Shown here piece after piece: positions 7,525-15,980 of a stretch of DNA of 64,000 nucleotides. Numbering within the stretch: position 1 is the first letter of the stretch; the number at the start of each line of letters is the position of its first letter. A program made the translations under genes and the position numbers. The notes under the pieces were generated by a model. It searched no databases, was not told the origin of the DNA, and was given only the letters and a program-made list of their open reading frames with translations. This DNA is from JAXMAO01 sp046350375 (GTDB taxonomy: Bacteria; Planctomycetota; Phycisphaerae; UBA1845; UTPLA1), in assembly GCA_046350375.1 (NCBI GenBank), contig JAXMAO010000008.1:62001-126000 (forward strand), given 5' to 3'.

Positions 7525-9576
7525 ATGCCCGCGCCTGTTTCTCCCATCCTGCGCCGACCGGTCGCGCCGCCGTCGATCGGCAGCGGGCCGCCGCGCGCGG
7601 CGGACACGCTCGCCGTGGCCGCGCCGGCGTCGCCGTGGCGGGCGTGTCGACTGCCCCGCGCCGACTGGCTGCTTACGGTCGGGCTGTTCGCCGCCGCGCT
7701 GCTGGCGCGCTGGCCGCTGATCAGCCAGGGTCAGACTCTGCTGCATCCCGATGAGGCGGTCGTGGGCGTGATGGCGCAGGACATCGCGGCCGGGCGGCAC
7801 TATCCGATCTACTTCTACGGCCAGCGCTACATGGGGGCGCTCGAGGCTTACGTCGTCGCGGCGCTGCTGGCGGTCTGCGATCGGCCGATCGTGGCGCTGC
7901 GGATGGCGCCGGCGCTGTTCTTCGCGGCGTTGGTGGCGGTGCAGTCGCGGATGGTGGGGCGCTGGTTCGGCCGCTGGGCAGGGCTGCTGGCGGGCGGAGT
8001 GCTGATCGCCGCGCCGCCGATGATGGCGCAGTGGTCGATCTCGGCCCGCGGCGGGTACATCGAGATCTTGCTGTGGGGCACGCTGTTGTGGTGGGCGTAC
8101 GGCGCCTGGTTTGCCGATACGGCCGCACCGGCGACCGGCCGGCAGCGATTCGTCCTGGGGCTGATCGCCGGCTCGGGCTTCTGGATCAACCCGAGCATCA
8201 TTCTGTTCGTGCTGCCGCTGGCGGCGCGCGAGCTGCTGCGAAGGTTTGGCCGGGCCGACCGCGCGGTGGCCGCGTTGAGCTGGCCGCGCCGCGCGAACGC
8301 GCTGGCCGATCGGCTGGGCCGGACGGCACTGCCGGTGGCCGTGCTGGCGGCGGTGGCGTTGGTGAACTGCGTGCATGCGGTTTGGGCGGAAGATGGCCAA
8401 GTGCAGACGCGAATGCTGCTGGGCCTGCTGCCGGCGCGCGTGGCCGCGCCGATGATTGCGGTGGTTCTGGCGGCGGCGGCGGTTGTCGTTGCGTGGCGGA
8501 CGGGCATCGTTGCCGCGGCTCGCACGGCGCTTACGCGGCAGGCGTGGCTGCTGGCCGGGGCGATCGTGGGCGCGGGGCCGGCGCTGCTGTATGCCATCGG
8601 CGGCGCGCTGGGCTGGCATGCGCTGGAGCCGGCGTTGCCGCTGGCAATTCGGCCGATCTGGAAGGTTGGCGATCCGCTGCTCTACCTGGCGCGGGGCGCG
8701 GCGGTGCTGTACGGGGCCGATCCGCGGCCGTTCACGAGCCTGGTGACGGTCGGTCGGCCGGCGGTGACGAGCGCGCCGGCGGGAGCGATTGCCGCGGCGC
8801 TGCCGGCGTGCAACGCGGTCGTGGCGACGGGGCTGGCACTGCTGGCTGCGGTGCTGGCGTGGGGCTGGCGCGAGCGGATCTGGGCGGTGCTGCGGTTGCG
8901 GCGGACGGCCGCCGGGCCGTGCGAGACGCTGCTGCTCGCGCTGGCCGCGAGCGTCGGGCTTTACCTGCTCGGGGCGGCGTCGCACGACTTCATGACGATT
9001 CGATACCTCGTGCCGGCCTGGGCATTCGTGCCCGGACTCGTGGCGGCGGCGGTGGCGCGGCGGCGAGCGTTGCCGCGCGCCGTGCAGGCCGTGCCGATCA
9101 TCGGCGCGGGCGCGCTGCTGGTCGCCTGGTCGGTCGGACAGGCGGCGTTGGCAACGCAGATCGGCCGGGCGCACCCGCTCCAGGCGGCTGCCGACGCGCT
9201 GGTCGAGCGCGGCGTGCCGGCCTGCAAGGCGGAGCTGCTCGATGCGCACCTGCTGAGCTATCTGACGCGGCAGCGCTGCTGCGTGGGCGAGTTCGAGCCG
9301 TTCTGGCCGCGACTGGCGAAGTTCGAGCCGCGTTTCCCGGCGCGGCAGCCGACGGCCTACCTCGTCGACCCGACGCGCGAGGACTGGACGGACGACTGGG
9401 TCGCGGCGGGCTGGCCCGGTCAGCCGCCGCCCGAAACGCTGCGGACGCTCTGGCCGCGCCTGCGGGCCCATCTGCGGCAGCATCCGGCCGACCTGCTGGC
9501 GCGCGAGGCGCTGCCGGACGGGTTCGAGCTGATCACGCTGCGCGACCGATTGCCGGAAACTCGTCGCCCGCAGTAG
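7525..9576 (+). CDS. GT-C fold membrane glycosyltransferase (GT39/ArnT-like)
   Basis: The 683-residue protein has about ten to twelve hydrophobic spans. The first lumenal loop carries the acidic motif HPDEAVVGVMAQDI, the usual catalytic Asp/Glu site of GT-C enzymes that use polyprenyl-phosphate sugars. A periplasmic C-terminal domain of roughly 150 residues follows the last span. The ATG at 7525 precedes a 50-residue Pro/Ala-rich cytoplasmic lead-in. It follows the UbiB-like gene by 75 bases on the same strand and may share its transcript. The acceptor is unknown. It is one of five GT-C type genes in the window. Confidence 0.8.
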   Translation: MPAPVSPILRRPVAPPSIGSGPPRAADTLAVAAPASPWRACRLPRADWLLTVGLFAAALLARWPLISQGQTLLHPDEAVVGVMAQDIAAGRHYPIYFYGQRYMGALEAYVVAALLAVCDRPIVALRMAPALFFAALVAVQSRMVGRWFGRWAGLLAGGVLIAAPPMMAQWSISARGGYIEILLWGTLLWWAYGAWFADTAAPATGRQRFVLGLIAGSGFWINPSIILFVLPLAARELLRRFGRADRAVAALSWPRRANALADRLGRTALPVAVLAAVALVNCVHAVWAEDGQVQTRMLLGLLPARVAAPMIAVVLAAAAVVVAWRTGIVAAARTALTRQAWLLAGAIVGAGPALLYAIGGALGWHALEPALPLAIRPIWKVGDPLLYLARGAAVLYGADPRPFTSLVTVGRPAVTSAPAGAIAAALPACNAVVATGLALLAAVLAWGWRERIWAVLRLRRTAAGPCETLLLALAASVGLYLLGAASHDFMTIRYLVPAWAFVPGLVAAAVARRRALPRAVQAVPIIGAGALLVAWSVGQAALATQIGRAHPLQAAADALVERGVPACKAELLDAHLLSYLTRQRCCVGEFEPFWPRLAKFEPRFPARQPTAYLVDPTREDWTDDWVAAGWPGQPPPETLRTLWPRLRAHLRQHPADLLAREALPDGFELITLRDRLPETRRPQ

Positions 9577-9579
9577 CCG

Positions 9580-10437
9580 CTACCACGCCCCGGGCAGTCG
9601 CAGCAGCCGGTCGAGGGAATCGGCCGGTTCGCCGCCCAGCGCCAGGTCGGGCGCGATGGGAATGGTCATGCCGGCGGCCGGGTCGGCGGGGTCGAAGTCC
9701 ACCAGGCGATAGTTCAGCGTCTCGTCGGCCTGATCGAACTGCGACGGCATGCAGCGGCAGAGCAGCGTGGTGAATCGCAGCGCGGCATCGAGGTAGACGA
9801 ACGGGCCCATCGGCTGCGGGCCGTCGGCGAGCGTCCGCGGGACGACCGCCTGCGGCGCGTCGGCGAGCGATCGCTCGATCGAGAATCGCCGGCCAGGCAG
9901 CGGCGGGCCGTTTTCGAGCGCGGCGCGGGACTCGAGCGCCGCGGAGACGAAGATTCGCCGCGCGGGGTCGTCGTCGGCGAATGCCTCCCAGATCGCCGGC
10001 GCGCCGTCCGAAGCAAACGTGACGCGCACCGTGCGCCACCGCGGCGGGTCGGCCCGGCGCCGGCCCGGGTAGGCCCACGCATACGCAAGCTGGCGATAGG
10101 CGCCGCGCGACAGGCGTGCGACCGACTCGACCCGGTAAATCGTCGGCGTCCCCGCGGCGTTGCCGGGCCGCGACGCGATGTGCGCCGCGCGGCGGCCCGC
10201 CAGCTCCTGCACGATCAGCGGCGCGAGCGCCGCCCGCTCGGCGGCCACGTCATCGGCGGGCTTGTAATAGATCGCGCGGTGGAACGTCTGGTGTGTGGAC
10301 GCGACGATGCGATCGGCGTCCGGCGGCGAGCGGTCCGCGGCCGGCCCGCCCGGCTGACCACACCCCGTCAGGAACTGTGTCCCTGCGAACAGCGCTGCGG
10401 CGATTCGCCCGTGTCGGGGTCGGCAGCCGCGAGTCAT
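9580..10437 (-). CDS. hypothetical lipoprotein
   Basis: The 285-residue product begins MTRGCRPRHGRIAAALFAG and has the lipobox LTGC, so it should be lipid-anchored after signal peptidase II cleavage. The ATG at 10437 follows AGGAGG by six bases, which fixes the start. The mature part is soluble, with no recognised domain; a YRVESVARLSRGAYRQLAYAW segment suggests an alpha/beta fold. It converges with the glycosyltransferase gene (three-base gap) and diverges from the sialidase-like gene at 10572. Function is unknown. Confidence 0.75.
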   Translation of the reverse strand: MTRGCRPRHGRIAAALFAGTQFLTGCGQPGGPAADRSPPDADRIVASTHQTFHRAIYYKPADDVAAERAALAPLIVQELAGRRAAHIASRPGNAAGTPTIYRVESVARLSRGAYRQLAYAWAYPGRRRADPPRWRTVRVTFASDGAPAIWEAFADDDPARRIFVSAALESRAALENGPPLPGRRFSIERSLADAPQAVVPRTLADGPQPMGPFVYLDAALRFTTLLCRCMPSQFDQADETLNYRLVDFDPADPAAGMTIPIAPDLALGGEPADSLDRLLRLPGAW

Positions 10438-10463
10438 CAGAGCCTCCTGCGCCGGCCCGGCGA

Positions 10464-10493
10464 TTGAAGCGCCGGCGAGCGGTTTTGTACAAT
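10464..10493 (+). promoter_or_regulatory. sigma-70-type promoter of the sialidase-like gene
   Basis: TTGAAG at 10464-10469, 18-base spacer, TACAAT at 10488-10493. It lies about 80 bases upstream of the start at 10572. Confidence 0.6.
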
Positions 10494-10571
10494 ACTGCCA
10501 CACGTGCGGCGAATGCGAGCCCGCGCCGCGCACACACATCTCGCGGCCGATCCGGCCGATGGGAGATCCCC

Positions 10572-12242
10572 ATGGTGGCGCTTGCGCTGTGGCTGGCCGC
10601 CGGAACGCTTTCCGCCGGACCCGCCGAACCGTTTGACGCCGAGACGTTGCGCTACTTTGCCGCCGACCGGGCCACGATGCCGCCGGGCGAGCCGGCGCGG
10701 CGCCGCGGTCCGGCCGGGCGCTATGGCTTCGGCTCGCTGCCCGGCAGCGTCCAGGTCAACGTGATCGACGGGATGAACATCTTCGGCGACGCCGCCAACG
10801 AGCCGTCGCTGGCGGTGGATCCGACCAACCCGAACCGCATGGCGATCGGCTGGCGGCAGTTCGACACCGTGCTGTCGAATTTCCGCCAGGCGGGCTGGGC
10901 CTTCAGCCAGGATGCCGGGCGCAGCTGGGTCTTTCCGGGCGTGCTGGAGGCGAAGGTCTTCCGCAGCGACCCGGTACTCGAGTCCAGCCCGGACGGCGTC
11001 TTCTACTACAACAGCCTCGAAGAGTCGTTCGTCTGCGACCTGTATCGCTCGACCAACCACGGCCAGACCTGGCCCGAGAGCTTTCCGGCCTTTGGCGGCG
11101 ACAAGGCCTGGATGGCCGTCGATCCGACCGACGGCGTTGGCCGTGGCAACCTCTACTGCGCGTGGAGCTCGAACGCCGGCTGCTGCGGCAGCAGCGTCTT
11201 CACGCGTTCGCTCGACGGCGGCGCGACCTGGATGACGCCGATCGCGTTTTCAGCGACGCCGATCTTTGGAACACTTGATGTGGGGCCGAAGGGCGAGGTG
11301 TATGTCTGCGGTCGCAGCCCGGGCAGCGGCTCGACTTTTCGCGTGGCGCGGTCGGACTCGGTGCAGAATCCGGCCGACCCCAGTCCGTCGTTCGATCCGG
11401 TGGTGACGGTCAACCTGGGCGGATCGCAGCTTACCAGCGCGCCGGTCAACCCCGCCGGGCTGGCCGGGCAGGCGTGGATCGCGGTCGATCGCTCCGACGG
11501 CCCGTGGCGCGGATCGGTCTACATGCTTTGCTCGGTCGATCCGCCGGGAGCCGACCCGCTGGACGTGAACTTCATCCGCAGCCTCGACGGCGGGCAGACC
11601 TGGTCGGCCCCGGTCCGCGTGAACGACGACCCGCCGGGCACGAACGCCTACCAGTGGTTCGGCACCATGGCCGTCGCGCCCAACGGCCGCATCGACGTGA
11701 TCTTCAACGACACCCGCAACTCGCCTACCGCGCAGACCTCGCAGCTCATGTACACCTATTCCTACGACGGCGGCCACACGTGGGACGCGAACACCATCGT
11801 CAGCCTGCCGTTCGATTCGCACGTGGGATGGCCGATGCAGAACAAGATCGGCGACTACTACGACATGGTTTCCGACAACGTCGGCGCCAACGTGGCCTAT
11901 GCCGCAACCTTCAACGGCGAGCAGGATGTTTACTTCCTGCGGATCGGCGAGTTCGACTGCAACGCCGACGGCGTGCCCGACCCGACCGACCTGCTGTTCG
12001 GCTACTCCACCGACTTCAACGGCAACGGCATTCCCGATGAGTGCGACTTTCTCGGCGACGCCAACTGCGACGACCTGGTCAACCTGGCCGACATTCCGCC
12101 GTTCGTGCAGTTGCTGGTCGATCCGGCCGGATATGCCATGACCTATCCGAGCTGCCCGCCGTTCCGGACCGACATCGATGGCAGCGGCCTGGCCGACGGC
12201 GCGGACATTCGCGTTTTCGTGCGGATTCTGCTGGGGCCGTAG
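10572..12242 (+). CDS. secreted BNR/Asp-box (sialidase-like) protein with dockerin-like C-terminus
   Basis: The 556-residue protein starts with a short signal peptide (MVALALWLAAGTLSAGPAEP). Five Asp-box motifs (S-x-D-x-G-x-x-W) are visible: SQDAGRSW, STNHGQTW, SLDGGATW, SLDGGQTW and SYDGGHTW. They indicate a sialidase-type beta-propeller. A Ca-binding linker (DFNGNGIPDECD) leads to a C-terminal dockerin-like repeat pair starting GDANCDDLVNLADIPPFVQL and ending RILLGP. The ATG at 10572 follows GGGAGA, and a promoter lies upstream. Enzymatic activity is not shown: Asp-boxes also occur in non-catalytic propellers. It is probably exported or cell-surface bound. Confidence 0.85.
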   Translation: MVALALWLAAGTLSAGPAEPFDAETLRYFAADRATMPPGEPARRRGPAGRYGFGSLPGSVQVNVIDGMNIFGDAANEPSLAVDPTNPNRMAIGWRQFDTVLSNFRQAGWAFSQDAGRSWVFPGVLEAKVFRSDPVLESSPDGVFYYNSLEESFVCDLYRSTNHGQTWPESFPAFGGDKAWMAVDPTDGVGRGNLYCAWSSNAGCCGSSVFTRSLDGGATWMTPIAFSATPIFGTLDVGPKGEVYVCGRSPGSGSTFRVARSDSVQNPADPSPSFDPVVTVNLGGSQLTSAPVNPAGLAGQAWIAVDRSDGPWRGSVYMLCSVDPPGADPLDVNFIRSLDGGQTWSAPVRVNDDPPGTNAYQWFGTMAVAPNGRIDVIFNDTRNSPTAQTSQLMYTYSYDGGHTWDANTIVSLPFDSHVGWPMQNKIGDYYDMVSDNVGANVAYAATFNGEQDVYFLRIGEFDCNADGVPDPTDLLFGYSTDFNGNGIPDECDFLGDANCDDLVNLADIPPFVQLLVDPAGYAMTYPSCPPFRTDIDGSGLADGADIRVFVRILLGP

Positions 12243-12249
12243 GCGGGCG

Positions 12250-12813
12250 TCAGTCGTAGCGCGGCCGCGTGAGGATGGCCGGCGCGGCCGGGAGCGGTGC
12301 CGTGTGTCCGCCTGGCGCGGGCGGCGTCGCCGGCGGCGGGTCCGGCGCGGCGGGCGGGACGTCATTGGCGGGCGGGGCGTCGGCCGGCGGAGGCGGATCG
12401 AGCACGGCGCCGCGCGGCGTCATGCGGAACTGCCCGCGGATCAGTCCGCCGTCGTGCACGACGACGCTTTCCGCCTCGACGTCGCCTTCGATGATGCCGG
12501 TGGGCGCGATCTCGAGCAGGCCGCGCGCCGCGACGCGCCCGATGACGCGCCCGCGCACCAGGATGTTCGACGCCACGATCCGCGTGAGGTGCAGCTTCAC
12601 GCCGGCGTCGACGATGATGTCGCCGCAGGTCATCACCTCGCGGCTGGGGACCGGCGCGGTGATCTTCAGGTTTTCGATCGTCAGCCGCTGGTGACAGAGC
12701 GGGCACGAGGCTGACATGGCCCGCGCGGGGACGGGGATTTCACGATTGCAGCGATAGCAGACCACGCGACGCGTGGCCATCGCAGCCGGTGTGGAAGCGG
12801 GGGCGCGGCTCAT
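12250..12813 (-). CDS. zinc-ribbon plus bactofilin-like (polymer-forming) protein
   Basis: The 187-residue product has an N-terminal zinc ribbon (VCYRCNREI ... CPLCHQRL). A repetitive beta-helix follows (TCGDIIVDAGVKLHLTRIVA, GRVIGRVAARGLLEIAP, GIIEGDVEAESVVV) of the bactofilin type, and the tail is Pro-rich. Bactofilins polymerise into cytoskeletal filaments that position envelope enzymes. It lies 109 bases downstream of a second, canonical bactofilin gene on the same strand, so the two may copolymerise. An alternative start exists at the MATRRVV methionine. It converges with the sialidase-like gene. Confidence 0.8.
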   Translation of the reverse strand: MSRAPASTPAAMATRRVVCYRCNREIPVPARAMSASCPLCHQRLTIENLKITAPVPSREVMTCGDIIVDAGVKLHLTRIVASNILVRGRVIGRVAARGLLEIAPTGIIEGDVEAESVVVHDGGLIRGQFRMTPRGAVLDPPPPADAPPANDVPPAAPDPPPATPPAPGGHTAPLPAAPAILTRPRYD

Positions 12814-12922
12814 GGCTCGAGTGACGAACGCGGTCTGACACTGCGCCGCTCAGGCAGCCGGCGCGTGGCCGGCCCATCGGCCGACCGGACGACTGCCGCG
12901 CCGGGCACAGCCCCGGGCGACG

Positions 12923-13393
12923 CTAGCGCACCGCGGGCATCGGGATCGGCATCGGCTCGGCCGGGTTCGGCCGCGGCCGCGGCATCGGCTGGGCCGACGA
13001 ATCGACCGTGCGGACACTGCCGGGCGGCGGAGCCATCTGGGTGCGGTTGCCCGTTTCTCCGAGGGCGCCGACCGAGACGTGGCCGATGAACTGGGCCCCG
13101 TCGCTCATTTCGAGCCGGGCGACGCGCAGGTCGCCTTCGATCTTGGCCGAGGTGGCCAGGTGCAGCTTTTCGGTGCAGGTGATGTTGCCCTTGATCTCGC
13201 CGTCGACCTTGACGTTGGCGGCCTCGATGGTGGCCTGGACGCGGGCCCCTTCAGCCACGTGCAAGGCGCCGCGGGCCTTGATCTGACCCTCGAAGTGACC
13301 CAGGATTCGCAGCCCCTTTTCGAAGCTGATCTCGCCCTTGAACCGCGCGTCGGGACCGAGCACGGTTGCGAATTCACCGTTCATGTCGGACAT
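12923..13393 (-). CDS. bactofilin family cytoskeletal protein
   Basis: The 156-residue protein has the bactofilin beta-helical core: FKGEISFEKGLRILGHFEGQ, GALHVAEGARVQATIEAANV, VDGEIKGNITCTEKLHLATS and KIEGDLRVARLEM. Pro-rich ends flank the core, as usual. Bactofilins form ATP-independent filaments near the inner membrane. The ATG at 13393 follows GGGAGG by nine bases. The gene precedes the zinc-ribbon homologue in the same direction. The family call is firm; the cellular task (morphology, chromosome or wall enzyme placement) is not shown by context. Confidence 0.92.
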   Translation of the reverse strand: MSDMNGEFATVLGPDARFKGEISFEKGLRILGHFEGQIKARGALHVAEGARVQATIEAANVKVDGEIKGNITCTEKLHLATSAKIEGDLRVARLEMSDGAQFIGHVSVGALGETGNRTQMAPPPGSVRTVDSSAQPMPRPRPNPAEPMPIPMPAVR

Positions 13394-13610
13394 CGGCTAA
13401 TGCCTCCCGGCGGATCGGCTCGCTGGATGCCGCCCGACCGTTGCTTCCCTGTTAGTTCCCACCCACGAGTCGCGAAGTATAACGAGCCGGGCGGCTGGAT
13501 CAAACTCCCATCCTCGCGACGGTTAGCCCCGGTAATGAAATTCTTTTCGCAACCCCTTGCGGCTGCGAAAGACCGGCGCAGCACCCCCTCAGTCCGGCCG
13601 TCACCGGGCG

Positions 13611-14126
13611 CTATCGGCTGCGACCTGGCACGTCGCGACGTTCCTGCAGCGCCCGCGGCAGCGGCTGGCGTGACCGGCCTGGCACCTGCGACGAAAACCC
13701 CTCGACGTTCAGATCGCAGCGCGGCACCACCGCGATGCAGAACGGGCTGGCGAGCACCAGCGGCGCGTCGTCCGGCGGCGCGACCACGTCGTAGTCGACC
13801 TTCAGCACGCCGCCGTCGCGCCACACCCGGCGGATGTCGATGCGATACTGGTCCGACAGGCAGCGGCCCAGCGTGACGACCAGCAGCATCTCCTCGTTGA
13901 AGTCGACCGGAATTTCGATGAGCGGCACCCGCGCCAGGGTCGCCGCGTCGCGGATCACCAGCCGCATCGGGCGATCCTCGTGGCTTTGGGCGCGGAACAC
14001 GCACGTGCGGATCGGTAGCTCCTGTCCGTCGGCCGGCAGCGGGACGGTGCGCGGATTCAGTTCGTGACAGCCGGCCAGGCTCAGCGCGGCGATCAGCCCC
14101 GGCAGCGTGCGACGCAGCGCGTGCAT
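13611..14126 (-). CDS. lipoprotein with a PrcB C-terminal-like domain
   Basis: The 171-residue product has a short signal sequence with the lipobox LAGC (MHALRRTLPGLIAALSLAGC). The mature part contains IPVDFNEEMLLVVTLGRCLS followed by QYRIDIRRVWRDGGVLKVDY. This resembles the PrcB C-terminal domain pattern (DF..E.vvav.lG...tgGY.i.I). In other bacteria that domain is found in a protease-complex protein. Homology is inferred from this pattern only. The final 20 residues are basic and may be unstructured. It is probably anchored in a membrane. Neighbours give no specific link. Confidence 0.65.
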   Translation of the reverse strand: MHALRRTLPGLIAALSLAGCHELNPRTVPLPADGQELPIRTCVFRAQSHEDRPMRLVIRDAATLARVPLIEIPVDFNEEMLLVVTLGRCLSDQYRIDIRRVWRDGGVLKVDYDVVAPPDDAPLVLASPFCIAVVPRCDLNVEGFSSQVPGRSRQPLPRALQERRDVPGRSR

Positions 14127-14207
14127 GACGGCATGCTACCGGCAGCCGGGCCGGCGCGATACGATGCGCCCGGCGTGGCCGGTCCGTCGGTCGCGGAGAG
14201 ATGACCC

Positions 14208-14924
14208 ATGCAGTGCCCCGGTTGTCGCAAGCCGATCGCCGATGAGAGTAAGTTCTGCCAGCACTGCGGCGTGCCGATCTCGGCGGCCCGGCAGGTGGCG
14301 GGCGGACGGTCAAACGCGCCGGCCGCGACGCCGGCGCCGGTCGCGCCGGTTGTGGCCGACGCGCCGATGTCGCCCGGCGCGGCGCGCAGCGCGGCGCTCG
14401 ATCCGGCCAACGAGAAGCCGGTGCGCGAGTTCCGCCCGGCGTGGCGCGGCTTTCTGGGTCAGTGGCTGGTGTGGCTGCTGGCGGTGACGTTCGTCTTCGG
14501 CGCGTCGTTCATGGCCGGGTTCGATCGCAACGTGTGGACGTGGGTGGTGGGGCTGGTGGTGATCGCGGCGGCGGTCGTCGCGCTGCGGCAGTGCTGGTCG
14601 GTCTACCGGATTCAGTATCGGCTGACGACGCAGCGGCTGTTTGTCATACGCGGCCTGCTGGCGCGGACGACCGATCAGCTCGAGCTGCTGCGCGTCGACG
14701 ACGTGCGCGTGCGGCAGGGGCTGATCGAGCGGATGCTCAATATCGGCAGCATCGAGCTGATTACCTCCGACCCGACCGACAAGGATCTGGTGCTGCACAA
14801 GATCGACACGCCCGGCGCCATCGCGGAAGAAGTCCGCAGCCACACGCGCCGCATCCGCGCCCGGCAGATGCTCTACGTCGAAAACGTCGGCGGCGACGCC
14901 CCGACCGGGCTGAACCCGACCTGA
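14208..14924 (+). CDS. zinc-ribbon and bacterial PH-domain membrane protein
   Basis: The 238-residue protein opens with a rubredoxin-like zinc ribbon (MQCPGCRKPI ... FCQHCGVPI) and an Ala/Pro linker. Two transmembrane helices follow (LVWLLAVTFVFGASFMAG and WTWVVGLVVIAAAVVAL), then a bacterial PH domain of the YdbS type (YRIQYRLTTQRLFVIRGLLA ... VRVRQGLIERMLNIGSIELI). The ATG at 14208 follows GGAGAG. Such proteins are inner-membrane proteins of unknown role. It stands alone between two convergent or divergent neighbours. The domain call is strong, the function open. Confidence 0.85.
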   Translation: MQCPGCRKPIADESKFCQHCGVPISAARQVAGGRSNAPAATPAPVAPVVADAPMSPGAARSAALDPANEKPVREFRPAWRGFLGQWLVWLLAVTFVFGASFMAGFDRNVWTWVVGLVVIAAAVVALRQCWSVYRIQYRLTTQRLFVIRGLLARTTDQLELLRVDDVRVRQGLIERMLNIGSIELITSDPTDKDLVLHKIDTPGAIAEEVRSHTRRIRARQMLYVENVGGDAPTGLNPT

Positions 14925-14958
14925 CGCAGTGCGCCGCTGCCGGGCAATCGGCACGCGA

Positions 14959-15936
14959 CTACGGTCCGAGCAACTGATCGACGAAGGGCTGAATGTCGAG
15001 GCCGTTTTCGAGGCAATCCTTGTTCAGGTCGGCATTGAGAATCGGACAACCCGGATAGGCGGCGACGAAGGCCGCGGGGTTGACCAGCGCGAGCACGAAC
15101 GGCGCCACGTCGTTCGTATCGAAGTGGCCATCGCAATTAACGTCGCCGCGCGAGATCACCGGCCGGGCGAAGGCGACAAAGCCGACGTTGTCGGAGGGTC
15201 CGGACGCGACGTCCCAGACCTGCGAGAATATTCCCGTCAGCACGTCGAATGTCCCGACCAGCAGGTGGCCGTTGGTCGCCTGGACACGCAGCGCCCCCCA
15301 CAACTGCCCGGCGTACATTTCGAGACCGCTGCTGTCGAAGTTAATTCCCACGTTGCCGATTGCGGTCCACGCGGCGGCCGTGGGTGGATCCACGTCGCGA
15401 ATCAAGTTGCTGTTGCCGCCATTCGTGAAGTACCAGGTGCTCGTGCCATCGAAGGCCATTCCGCCGACAACGCTCGCGGAAGACAGATCGACCGCGGGCC
15501 CGACCGGTTGAAAATTGGTCGGATTGAAGGCGTAGAAATTGGCTACACCGTCGATTCCGAAAAGCTGTCCGTGCGCGAACGCGATCGAACTGACCTTGAC
15601 TGTTGACGGCAGGCGTCCGACCTCCGACAGGCGCGGAGTGCCGCACGCCGCAGCATCCACGCGCCAAAACCGTCCGCCATCGCCTTGCTCAACGGCCAGA
15701 ACATCCCCGGGTGCGCATCCGGTGACTGTTGCACCGGCGGGCACGAGCGTCATGCCGATGATCGTGCCGGGTTGATTGGCGTAGGTCTCAACCAGCCCCG
15801 CCCCGTCACCGTTGACGCGATAAAGCGTCGTTCCCAGGCTGACCAGGCAGACCGGCTGTGCGGTCGCCGGCTGGAACGGCATCGCCACTACCACCAAGAG
15901 CGGCGCCCAACACGTCGCCGTAATCGTGCGTGTCAT
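14959..15936 (-). CDS. secreted propeller-like protein with dockerin-like C-terminus
   Basis: The 325-residue protein has a signal peptide (MTRTITATCWAPLLVVVAMP ... ATAQP) and a body of repeated beta-strand segments, for example LYRVNGDGAGLVETYANQPG and AFAHGQLFGIDGVANFYAFN, suggesting a beta-propeller. It ends with a dockerin-like pair starting GDVNCDGHFDTNDVAPFVLA and finishing FVDQLLGP. The start at 15936 is preferred over the in-frame ATG at 15954 because the GGGAGG ribosome-binding site lies between them. It probably sits at the cell surface or is secreted. No enzymatic motif is seen. Confidence 0.8.
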   Translation of the reverse strand: MTRTITATCWAPLLVVVAMPFQPATAQPVCLVSLGTTLYRVNGDGAGLVETYANQPGTIIGMTLVPAGATVTGCAPGDVLAVEQGDGGRFWRVDAAACGTPRLSEVGRLPSTVKVSSIAFAHGQLFGIDGVANFYAFNPTNFQPVGPAVDLSSASVVGGMAFDGTSTWYFTNGGNSNLIRDVDPPTAAAWTAIGNVGINFDSSGLEMYAGQLWGALRVQATNGHLLVGTFDVLTGIFSQVWDVASGPSDNVGFVAFARPVISRGDVNCDGHFDTNDVAPFVLALVNPAAFVAAYPGCPILNADLNKDCLENGLDIQPFVDQLLGP

Positions 15937-15980
15937 CGCATCCTCCCTTCTCAAGAAAATGAATCAATGAGGACTCCGAG

